64,000 bases of DNA from an uncultured Erythrobacter sp. (lineage in GTDB: Bacteria > Pseudomonadota > Alphaproteobacteria > Sphingomonadales > Sphingomonadaceae): NCBI GenBank assembly GCA_947498065.1, contig CANMIS010000001.1, positions 310,001 to 374,000 on the forward strand. The letters run 5' to 3'. The notes below the pieces were generated by a model. That model ran no database searches and was not told the DNA's origin. It worked only from the letters and a program-made list of their open reading frames with translations. A program made the translations under genes and the position numbers. Positions 17,866 to 27,100 of this stretch are shown piece after piece (the stretch's first letter is position 1; each line of letters begins with the position of its first letter).

Positions 17866-19278
17866 TTACTGCCCGTTTGGACCTGCCAGATCACCGCAGA
17901 AATCGAGCGTCCACTCCTGAATATTGTCATCGCGCACCGTTGGGAGCATCGCTTCAAAACGGCTTTTGCGCTCTGCCAAAGGCATATCGAGAGCGAGGTT
18001 GATCGCCCGCGCCAAGTCGTCCGGGCTATGCGGATTGACCAAGACTGCCCCCTTCCCGTCACAACCAAGCTGCTGCGCCGCACCGGCAAAATCGGACAAC
18101 AAAAGCACGCCGGGATCGTCCGGATCTTGCGCAGCGACATATTCCTTCGCCACCAAATTCATCCCATCGCGCAGCGGCGTCACTAGACCAATCTTCGATG
18201 CCCGGAAAAAGCCGTACAGCTCAGCATGGCTGTAACCCCGGTTTACATAGCGGATCGGGACGAGATCGACCTCGCTTCGGGCACCATTAATCTGCCCGGT
18301 CTTCTGCTCCAGCTCGGCGCGAATTTTCTGATAGCTATCAACATCTTCGCGGCTAGGCGGAGCGATCTGGATAAACACAAGGTCGCGGGTGCGCTCGGGA
18401 TGCTGATCGAAAAACCGCCCAATTCCGTCGATGCGCTCCGGTAGGCCCTTGGAATAGTCGAGCCGGTCGACGCCAATCATTGCGGTCCGGTTTCGAGTTG
18501 AGGCGAGGAAGCGCTGCTCAGCTGCCTTGGCCTCTTCATTCGCGCCCTGACTCTGGAAATGGTCCCAATCAATCCCAATCGGATAGGCCTTGGCCCGCGT
18601 TTCTCGGCCTTCAAAGGCAATGTGGCCAGTTGCCTCATCAACATCAGCGCCCAGCTCATTTTCGCAATAATGCAGAAAGCTTCCGAGCCATTCCTCGGTT
18701 TGAAAGCCGATCAGATCATAGTCGAGCAAGGTCCGCACCAACCGCTCGTGAAACGGCAGCGAAGTAAGCAGGCGGGTCGGCGGCCAAGGGATATGGAGGA
18801 AGAAGCCGATGCGGTTTTTCACGCCGCGTTCGCGAAGCCGCCCTCCCAAGGGGATCAGGTGATAATCGTGCACCCAAACGAGGTCATCTTCCTCAATCAG
18901 CGGCAGCACGCTCTCGGCAAAACGGTCATTGACGCGCTCATACCCTTTGCCGGTTTTGCTCTCATATTCGGTGAGATCGATCCGGTAGTGAAACAGCGGC
19001 CACAGCGTCGAATTGGCGTATCCATTGTAATATTCATCAACGTCGCGCTTCGACAAATCGATCGTCGCGGTGGTCACTCCGTCGCCGCGCTGGATATTCA
19101 TATTGCCGGTTCGGTCTTCGCTTTCCTGGCCCGACCAGCCGAACCACAGCCCGCCGTTCTCTTTAAGCGCCGCATTGAGCGCGCCCGCCAGCCCGCCTTG
19201 AGCGCCGGCCGCACCCCGCGCCTTTGGCACAGCCACGCGGTTGGAAATGACGACCAGTCTGTTTTTCGGGCGGGTTAT
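17866..19278 (-). CDS. otsA: Trehalose-6-phosphate synthase OtsA, with non-canonical start codon
   Basis: GT20 enzyme making trehalose-6-phosphate from UDP-glucose and glucose-6-phosphate. Signatures include AQGGLAGALNAAL, WVHDYHLIPLGGRLRE, FFLHIPWP, GVDRLDYSKGLPERI and LRDGMNLVAKEYVA. The essential N-terminal strand LVVISNRV, with its substrate-binding arginine, lies upstream of the first ATG/GTG/TTG (GTG at 19236). The frame is open to a TGA just upstream. ATA at 19278 overlaps the TAA of the GH15 gene and sits nine bases after GGAG; CTG at 19257 is the alternative. Third gene of the otsB-GH15-otsA operon. Confidence 0.88.
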   Translation of the reverse strand: MTRPKNRLVVISNRVAVPKARGAAGAQGGLAGALNAALKENGGLWFGWSGQESEDRTGNMNIQRGDGVTTATIDLSKRDVDEYYNGYANSTLWPLFHYRIDLTEYESKTGKGYERVNDRFAESVLPLIEEDDLVWVHDYHLIPLGGRLRERGVKNRIGFFLHIPWPPTRLLTSLPFHERLVRTLLDYDLIGFQTEEWLGSFLHYCENELGADVDEATGHIAFEGRETRAKAYPIGIDWDHFQSQGANEEAKAAEQRFLASTRNRTAMIGVDRLDYSKGLPERIDGIGRFFDQHPERTRDLVFIQIAPPSREDVDSYQKIRAELEQKTGQINGARSEVDLVPIRYVNRGYSHAELYGFFRASKIGLVTPLRDGMNLVAKEYVAAQDPDDPGVLLLSDFAGAAQQLGCDGKGAVLVNPHSPDDLARAINLALDMPLAERKSRFEAMLPTVRDDNIQEWTLDFCGDLAGPNGQ

Positions 19279-21089
19279 CGCACTTCACTCCACGATTTGG
19301 ACAGCAGTCCGGCACAATTGATTACCCCTACTAGCGAGTAGGTCTGCGGGAAGTTCCCCCACAGCTCGCCAGTTTCGTAATCCAAGTCTTCGGATAGCAG
19401 GCCGCTTTGGGTGGTGTGGCTTAGCATGGTGTCGAACAAAGTGCGCGCTTCGGCATCGCGGCCGGCCAAATGCAGTGCCTCGATCAGCCAGAAGGTGCAG
19501 ACGTTAAACGCGGTCTCTGGCGCGCCGAAATCATCCTCTGCTGCGTAACGCAGCATATGATCACCCCGGCGCAGATCGCGCTCAACCGCGGCAAAGGTCG
19601 ACTGAAACCGCTCATTGTCCGGCGACAGGAAACGCAGCTCCACCATTTGAAGGAGGCTGGCATCGAGATAATCGCTCTCAAAGCTCGCGCCGTAATGGCC
19701 GCCTTGGTCGCCCTCGCCCTCTTTCCAAGCATCTTTTTCGATCCGCGCGCGAATGGCGTCTGCGCGTTCTTGCCAATAGGCGCGGCGGTCGCTCTGACCG
19801 ATCCGCTCCGCGACATTGGCGAGCCGGTCGCAAGCCGCCCAGCACATGATCGCAGAATAGGTGTGAACTTCTTGCCGGGTGCGGAATTCCCATAGGCCCG
19901 CGTCGGGTTGATCGTGCATCTTCCACGCCATTTCACCGACCTCTTCGAGCGCCTCGAAGTCTTCGGTCTTGGCTGTGCGCAGCAGGCGCCGGTCGAAAAA
20001 CGCCTGCACCGTCGGCAAGACGATCTGGCCATAGCAATCGTGCTGGATCTGTTTGTAGGCCGCGTTGCCGCGCCGCACTGGCCCCATAGAACGATAGCCG
20101 GCCAGATGCGCGGCAGTGGTCTCATCGAGCTCGCTTTGCCCCATGACCGAATAGAGCGGCTGGATCTGGCCACCCTTCGCGCCGTCCACGATGTTACGCA
20201 GATAGGCGAGATATTTCTCCAGCACATCAAGCGCACCCAAACGGTTGAGCGCCTGCACGGTATAATAGGAATCGCGGATCCAGCAGTAGCGATAATCCCA
20301 ATTGCGCTCTGTGTTCGCGGCCTCTGGGATCGAAGTCGTAAGCGCCGCAACAATCGCGCCGGTTTCCTCGTGCTGGCACAGCTTCAGCGTGATTGCGCAG
20401 CGGATGACCTCGTCCTGCCATTCCAATGGAATGTGCAGACCGCGCGTCCAATGCTGCCAATATTTGCGGGTCTTTTGCTCCATGGAGCGGACGGTTTCGC
20501 GCAAGTTCCCGACGAAGGGCTCATCCGGGCCTAGGAAGAAATGCGTGTCCGCCTCAACGCGAAAGGCGCGGCCTTCTTGGATGTATCCAACCGCCGCATC
20601 CGTCGACAGGCGCAGCGACTGCTTACCCGCGATATAACGGATGTGGTTGGTGCCATGGGTGGTCTCTGCCAGCTCTGCGCCGTAATTCTTGGTCGGGTTG
20701 AGCACGACCTTGATCCGCGGAGTGCCCGCGATAGGCCGCACAATCCTGACATAGGAAACTGGCCGGTACATTCGCCCAGACCGCTCAAAGCGAGGGCAGA
20801 AATCGAGAATTTCGACCGCGCTGCCATCATCGGCGGTCAAAGTCGTGACAAGATTTGGCGTATTGCGGATATATTCCTGAGCCGAGCTGACTTGCCCCTC
20901 CAACTCGAACCGCCAGATCCCGGCATCGCGCTGATCACCGTTGAGCAGGGCGGAGAAAACTGGATCGCCATCAACGCGCGGGACGCAGCCCCACACCAGC
21001 GCACCGGTTTTGTCGATAAGGCCGGAGACCTGACAATTGCCGATTGGCCAAAGTTCGAGATTGGGAACATGCCCGATTGGGTTATTCAT
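19275..21089 (-). CDS. GH15 family glycoside hydrolase (trehalase or glucoamylase)
   Basis: A 604-residue GH15 enzyme: N-terminal beta-sandwich domain (IGNCQVSGLIDKTGALVW) followed by an (alpha/alpha)6 barrel with NWDYRYCWIRDSYYTVQAL and GLLSEDLDYETGELWGNFPQTYS containing the catalytic-base region. No signal peptide, so cytoplasmic. GH15 members include glucoamylases and mycobacterial-type trehalases; the position between otsB and otsA favours trehalase and trehalose turnover, by inference. The ATG at 21089 overlaps the TGA of otsB (ATGA). Confidence 0.9.
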   Translation of the reverse strand: MNNPIGHVPNLELWPIGNCQVSGLIDKTGALVWGCVPRVDGDPVFSALLNGDQRDAGIWRFELEGQVSSAQEYIRNTPNLVTTLTADDGSAVEILDFCPRFERSGRMYRPVSYVRIVRPIAGTPRIKVVLNPTKNYGAELAETTHGTNHIRYIAGKQSLRLSTDAAVGYIQEGRAFRVEADTHFFLGPDEPFVGNLRETVRSMEQKTRKYWQHWTRGLHIPLEWQDEVIRCAITLKLCQHEETGAIVAALTTSIPEAANTERNWDYRYCWIRDSYYTVQALNRLGALDVLEKYLAYLRNIVDGAKGGQIQPLYSVMGQSELDETTAAHLAGYRSMGPVRRGNAAYKQIQHDCYGQIVLPTVQAFFDRRLLRTAKTEDFEALEEVGEMAWKMHDQPDAGLWEFRTRQEVHTYSAIMCWAACDRLANVAERIGQSDRRAYWQERADAIRARIEKDAWKEGEGDQGGHYGASFESDYLDASLLQMVELRFLSPDNERFQSTFAAVERDLRRGDHMLRYAAEDDFGAPETAFNVCTFWLIEALHLAGRDAEARTLFDTMLSHTTQSGLLSEDLDYETGELWGNFPQTYSLVGVINCAGLLSKSWSEVR

Positions 21090-21853
21090 AGTCCAAGCCA
21101 ATCATGCACAGACGGCACGTCTGGCAAAGCGCATTGCGCCATAGTTTCTGCTCCATTTGTTGCTCGCTCGCCGACGATAATGCCAATCCCGCCGAGGCTT
21201 TGGCAGGCTTCAAACCCTGCCTCATCGGTCAGATCATCGCCGAGAAAGATGGGACGTGATCCGGTAAAGGGATGCGTTTGCATGAATGCGAGCACCGCCT
21301 CGCCCTTGCTTGTTCCGTGAGAGACAAGCTCTGCCACGCATTTGCCGCTTTGCGCGCGCCAGCCATGCTCAGCTGCGAGCTCCTCGGCAAAACCATGCAC
21401 GAGCTCCGCCTTTTCGGGCGCGCTGCGATAATGGAGCGCGCCGCCATGCGGCTTCTCTTCATATGCGACATCATGCTCATTAGCGAAGGCCTTCAGCGCC
21501 TCCTCGATCGCGCTGGGAAGGCCGTGATCCTGAGCCCGCAACAATGCGCCACCAGCATCCAGCATTTCTGCGCCGTGAGACCCTGCATAGGCCAGCGGCG
21601 CCGCGCCAATGTAGTGTTTAAGCTCAGCAATCGACCGCCCGCTCACTAGGGCGCAGCGATTATCCAATTGGCGCGCGAGCTCTGACAATCCCTGCCCCAG
21701 GCCCTCCGGCACAATGATCGCATCCGGCTTAGGGGCCAGCTCGACCAGAGTTCCGTCAAAATCTAGAAACAGCGAGACTGCTCCGCTCGCGGCCAAAGAA
21801 GCAAGGGATGGCGGATCGGAGAGGTCAGAAGTCGCGGCCATTACCAGCGACAT
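21086..21853 (-). CDS. otsB: Trehalose-6-phosphate phosphatase
   Basis: HAD-superfamily phosphatase, 255 residues, that removes phosphate from trehalose-6-phosphate. It shows the nucleophile motif LFLDFDGTLVELAP, motif II in ALVSGRSIAELK, the YAGSHGAEM string typical of OtsB, and the metal-binding FLGDDLTDEAGFE. First gene of the trehalose operon; its stop overlaps the GH15 start. An alternative ATG lies four codons in. Confidence 0.94.
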   Translation of the reverse strand: MSLVMAATSDLSDPPSLASLAASGAVSLFLDFDGTLVELAPKPDAIIVPEGLGQGLSELARQLDNRCALVSGRSIAELKHYIGAAPLAYAGSHGAEMLDAGGALLRAQDHGLPSAIEEALKAFANEHDVAYEEKPHGGALHYRSAPEKAELVHGFAEELAAEHGWRAQSGKCVAELVSHGTSKGEAVLAFMQTHPFTGSRPIFLGDDLTDEAGFEACQSLGGIGIIVGERATNGAETMAQCALPDVPSVHDWLGL

Positions 21854-21923
21854 ATACCCTGGCTATGTCAGGTCAATCGGGCAGGCCGCGCATTACGTAT
21901 GCATAGCCAAGAACTTACCGCCA

Positions 21924-24107
21924 TTATTCGACGATATAGCGCACGCGCAGTGTAAAGGTGCTGTTGCCGGCCATTGCGCCGCTAGGGCTCAAGCGGAAGT
22001 CCGTGACTTCGCCGTCGCAGCCGTCTTCTGGATCCGCGATAGGAGTGTACCCAAAATCGCTGCCGTCGGTGTCGGAGAATTCAAGATCGTCCGTTCCCGA
22101 TCCAATGCTTCCAAAACTGTACGTTAGGCCAGTGTTTGAGCCCGGATCAGTAAAAATTACTGGTCCACTGGCCTCTGAAATCAAACACATTTTCGCGTCC
22201 GCCGGACTATCATCGGTTACGACAACGCTATCTGCGTCCGTCGCACCAGGGCCGGTGTTTGATACCGTAATCAGATACTCGATCAATGCGCCCGGAATGG
22301 CCTTAGGGTTCGTCGTGCCGTTTACCGGATCAGAAATAACCGAGCTGATCTTCGTTACCGAGATATTCGGCAGTTCCGGTGTACAGAACGTGAAATCATG
22401 GATCGCGATGCTCTGGTTACCCGGATTATCAGGCGCGCCAGAACCATTGCCATATTCGATCACAATTGTGTCGATCGGATCGAGGAAGGTGAATGTGCCA
22501 TCGCCATTGTTTGTGGTGTCGCCTGCTCCGCCGCTGCCGATCAATGAAGGACCGCTGATTGTGTTCGCGTTGCCGTTGGTGAGAACAGCATTGACGACCA
22601 CACCGTTCAACCGCCCAAAAACGGTCACCCGGTCTTGAAAGTCGGACGACTGATCAATGTCAAAGACAGTGAACTGCGCCCCCGTAACCACGCGCGGCAG
22701 GGTCACCGTGGTGACAACTTCCTGAGTGCGATTATCGTTGTTCGCATTGAACGCAAGCGCATCTTGAAGAGGGCTGAGGCCGCCAGAGACTGCCGTCGTC
22801 AAAATCGGGGTCTGGCCACCAAATGATGCACGGAAAGTTAGGTTCGCGGTCGAGACGATGTCGAACTCAATCGTTCCCCAGTTGCTCAAAGGATAGCTGT
22901 TGTTGAGGCTACCAGCCGCCCATGCAACCGCATCCCAGTCGAACACTGACTGGCCCGCAGGGCACGCCAGAACAGGCGGTGTGCTAGGCGGATTGGCCGC
23001 GACGACAAAGCTCTCTGAGGCGAAGTCGTCTTCGCTCGTCACGCCGTTGTTCACGGTCGAATCGGGATCTGTCAGATTGCTGGAGATGATCTCTGCCGTG
23101 TTGGTGATGGTGCTGCCTGCGGCGGCAGATATAAAGCCCTGAATGTTGATCGTCGCGCTGGCTCCTGGGGCCAATGTGCCGACGGTCCATTCGCCTGTCC
23201 CAGAGTTGAAACTGCCATCGCCGCTTGCCCCATCAAAGGTAAAGCTGGCCGGAAGATTATCATCCACCACAATTCCAGTGGCGGGAGCTTCAGAGGACGC
23301 CGCGCTAGTGACCACCAATTGCCACGTCACAAAACCACCATTGCTTGGAGGCGAGCCGAGCAAGGTCTTGGTGAGCGACAAGTCTGCCGTCAGACCATCG
23401 TAATCAAAATCGGAGATCGTCGAGAACTGGTCGCCTGGATCACCAGTGCCGCTGTTGCTGAAATAGACGATCTGAATGCGGCGAACTTGCTGCGTGTTAA
23501 AGTCGAACGTCAGGTCGCCATTTGTTGTGAACTGGTCAGAGGGGGCTATGCCAGTCCAACCGTTGACAGTCGCATTGTTCGTACGCGTCACCGATGGACC
23601 TGCCGTCCAAAAAGCGGTGTTGGTCGCTGCATTGCTAAACGCGCCGGTCAGGTCGTCATCGTAATAGACCTCCATTGCATCGGAGAAGTTGCCATTATCG
23701 ATGTCGTTGATCGAGAAGTTGAGGTTAGACACAGCGCGATTGAGCGTGATCGTGACGACAATCCGGTCGTCCGGGTCGAAAGCTTGGTTGTTAAAGCTCA
23801 TCAACAATGGAGATGTTGACGCGCCGACATTACCGGCAAAAAAGGCCAGGAAATCACCACCAAAGGCCGGAACAAAAGTGCCGTCACCATCGTCAGTGAC
23901 AGCAAAATCGACCTGCGCGGTGGTCCCATCGGAACCGGTAACGACCGTGCCGGTGGGCCAAGCGCCAAAGCTAGCGACCCCGGCATCGGCCCAATCGATA
24001 TCCGCGTCCTGGGCCAAAACCGCGCTCGGCATAATCGCAAACACCGCCGCGATCAGCGCAAGCAGCACGAGCTTGGCGCGCACGTTAAAGGTTGCAACAG
24101 CGCTCAT
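21924..24107 (-). CDS. Exported DUF11-like modular protein (last gene of the five-gene surface locus)
   Basis: A 727-residue protein with a signal peptide ending near VLAQD. Two copies of a beta-rich segment with aspartate-rich text (VDDGDGTF... and NNGDGTFTF) surround a DUF11-type domain at about 240-350 (LSLTKTLLGSPPSNGGF, GEWTVGTLAPGASATINI), and a second DUF11-type domain begins near residue 600 with SDPVNGTTNPKAIPGALIEY. The C-terminus is YIVE, with no barrel signature or recognisable sorting tag. Its ATG overlaps the TGA of the barrel protein gene. Probably periplasmic or surface-exposed; function unknown. Confidence 0.8.
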   Translation of the reverse strand: MSAVATFNVRAKLVLLALIAAVFAIMPSAVLAQDADIDWADAGVASFGAWPTGTVVTGSDGTTAQVDFAVTDDGDGTFVPAFGGDFLAFFAGNVGASTSPLLMSFNNQAFDPDDRIVVTITLNRAVSNLNFSINDIDNGNFSDAMEVYYDDDLTGAFSNAATNTAFWTAGPSVTRTNNATVNGWTGIAPSDQFTTNGDLTFDFNTQQVRRIQIVYFSNSGTGDPGDQFSTISDFDYDGLTADLSLTKTLLGSPPSNGGFVTWQLVVTSAASSEAPATGIVVDDNLPASFTFDGASGDGSFNSGTGEWTVGTLAPGASATINIQGFISAAAGSTITNTAEIISSNLTDPDSTVNNGVTSEDDFASESFVVAANPPSTPPVLACPAGQSVFDWDAVAWAAGSLNNSYPLSNWGTIEFDIVSTANLTFRASFGGQTPILTTAVSGGLSPLQDALAFNANNDNRTQEVVTTVTLPRVVTGAQFTVFDIDQSSDFQDRVTVFGRLNGVVVNAVLTNGNANTISGPSLIGSGGAGDTTNNGDGTFTFLDPIDTIVIEYGNGSGAPDNPGNQSIAIHDFTFCTPELPNISVTKISSVISDPVNGTTNPKAIPGALIEYLITVSNTGPGATDADSVVVTDDSPADAKMCLISEASGPVIFTDPGSNTGLTYSFGSIGSGTDDLEFSDTDGSDFGYTPIADPEDGCDGEVTDFRLSPSGAMAGNSTFTLRVRYIVE

Positions 24108-27100
24108 CGGCCCAGCCCCAAGAAGCTGAATGTGTCGGTGTCGAACTTCACTTTGATCGACGCAAACACGCCCTTGTCGGTGTTGCGCGCCGCTGAGAAG
24201 TCCTCGTCGCGGAAGCCTTCGACATTATAACCCACGGTCAGCAACATGCCGTCCGCTGGGACAAAGCCGATGTGCGGGCCATATGAGAAACTGGTGACAT
24301 TATCTTCCAGGTTTGCACGAACAGTGGTGGTTGCACCGATCTCAAACCGCTCGCCGATACCGACGCGCGCATCAAGCCCGGCCAGTACACTTGTCCCAGA
24401 AAATTCTGTGCCCTCGAACCGGTCGAGATTGTAACGGCCGCCCACAAACAGCGAGAGTTCATCGCGGCGGGTCTGGCGCAAATTGCCATTGTCATCGCGG
24501 TCCCAATCGCTTGGTGACCAATTGGTTGAGACGCTGGCAACCAGACGGCGCGAGCGTGCATCGCCGGTCACGGTCAGAGCCGTGCGGCCAGCTGCGCCCG
24601 CTTCACCAGCGATCGCCCCGCGAACGGTGTCGCTGCGATATTCAAGCTTACCCAGGGTCGCGAATTCGGATGAATCCGGACGGTGCGCAAACGCGAGGCT
24701 TGCGTCAAAGATCTCGGTGGTCGCGCCGTTTTCAGCGGTCGCTTCCGTCCATGTCGCGCCGGAACCGACGATGCTGCCTTGACCCAGTTGACGGATTGCG
24801 CCGACGGTGAGGCCTTTGCGCTCAGCAAACTCGCCATCGCGGTATTCGCCGCGAGCGGTCGCACTCCAGCGATCCTTGCGCCATGCAGCGCCAAGAGTGA
24901 CGGCGGTAAAGTCTTCAAACTGCGAATTGCCCGTCAGCTGGCCGCCGCTGGCGACAGGCTGATCAGGGTTGATCACATTGATAGCAGCCGGTTCGCCGTT
25001 CAGCGTGCGGCTGCCATCAATCGTTGCATCCAGCGTCAGCCCCGGGCTGACTTGGAGAGATTGCGACAGGCCAAAGGCTGCGAAGCTGCGATTGCCGAAC
25101 TCGCCAATGCTTTGCTGGCCCAGAGTCGTGACGACTTGTGCGCCCTGCCATGGGGTCACTTCGATGCCGCCGCGAATTGTGCGGGCATTGATGTTCTCGC
25201 CATTCGCGATCTCATACTGGCCGACCAGACGAATATCGTTTGTAATAGCGTAGCGAGCGCCAAACCGGTGACGGGTCGGCAGATCAATGCTTTCGGTCGC
25301 GTCCAGAGCAATGGCGCTGGTCGCGCTGAGTTCCAGCTTGTTGTCGAGCAAACGCTGGCTGATGCCGCCTTCGACGACAGTCGACTTGTTGCGCGTGCCA
25401 TCGGCCAGGCGATCATTGAAATGCGCCAGACCTACGGTGAGGTCAGTGTTCTGCGTGGTGTAGCCCAGTTGCAGCTGAGCGGCACGCCGGCGGCTGTCGT
25501 CGGTCAGGCTGTCATCCTGCCACACGCTGGCGACCAGGTTGAGATCATCGCTGATCAGCAGACGGCCATCGACGCCAAACTTGCGGCGGCCTTGCTCTGC
25601 GCCGTTCTGCTGGCCAACGCCATAATCAGCGTCGAGCGAGCGGGCATATGCCAGCAAGTCAAGCTTGCCGGTTTGATGCTGAGCTTCAACCAACCAGCCA
25701 TTGGAGGTTGTGCCCTCAGTGCGGCTCAGGCCAAGCTCAGCGCGCAGTTCGGTGTTCTCGTCCAGCTGAGCGCGCAGGTCGATTGCGCCCAGATTGGTGC
25801 GTGCACCCTCGCCCTTGTCAGTGATCGCGCTGGCGCCAACACGGAGGTTGCCGCTCTTGCTTGTCCAGTCAACACGGACGCCAGCATTCAGTTCACCTTC
25901 ACCAAAACCATCAATTTCATAATCAATTACAATGAATTGTGGGTTTAAGTTAAAGTCACGACTAAGCACTGGCTCAGAGAAGGTGATCGTTCCTGACAGC
26001 AGATCGAGATCATAATCGATGAAACGAGATAATTTCCGTGAAGAAACAACTAGTTCAGAGCGGAACCTGTCACGCACTTCAAGTGTAACGCGCTCGCTAT
26101 TGGCGAGGATGCTGCGGCTCGACAGGCGATATGGACCGCTGATGCCTTGGCCCTGAATTTCATCACGGCGGAGGCGGGTTGAAATCTCAGCCGCAAAGGC
26201 TTGCGCCTTTACCTGGCCAAAGCGAGCCTCGCCCTTCAGGCCGGTTGCTGTACGGTTGTAGCGTGCAAGCTGGGTCTGATCAAAGCCCGTTTCGAAATCG
26301 CCATACAGCGCATAGAAGGTCGAGCTCTCGATGCGGACATAGAGGTTCTCGCGGCTGGCCGCGTCAAACCGACGGCTCGAGCCGTCGGCGAAAACTGTGT
26401 AGTAAGCCTGAGGATCAATCGCGCCGAGCACGCGCTGATCTTCGCGTTGCTTCGCGCTGTCATAGGCCAAAGTCAGCAGATACCGGCCGAGCACCCGGCC
26501 CTTGGCATAAAGAGCAACGCGCGCATCATCGCCCAGGTCGCTGGCGAAGTTGCCAGCGCGCTCCATGTTATCAGCAACGCTTTTCGCGCCAACAGTGCCC
26601 TCAGCAAGACCGATGATGGTCCATTCGATGTCGCCCGGCTCAATCCATGCTTCGAGTTCCTGAGTGCGAACAATGTCGCCGTCGTCAAAGCGGAAGTCCA
26701 AACGCAGCGAACCGGAAACCATGGTTGGTGCCAGTTCGATGTGCGCAATGCCATCGCTGCCCTTAACAACCCAGCGAGCTGAGCTTGGCGCAAGACCGGT
26801 AAGCTGGTTCAATTGCTGGCGATCGATCTGCTCGGCGCTCTCATAAGGAGCGTTCAGCATGAATTCGCCTGAGACGCCTTCGCGCAGCGGACGGTTGTTG
26901 CGGTCCAGCACGCGCACAGCGACGACAGGACGAGTCCGGCCATCAGCAATCAGTTGCGACTGCTCTGGTACGAGCTGAACCTTTGCAGGCGAAGTCGTAA
27001 AGAACACTTCGCGGGTGATCGTCTCATTGATCTCGCCAAAGGAGTTGATCACATCCGCTTCCAGCACGGTGCGCTCGCCGTCCAATGGGACGCCGCGCCA

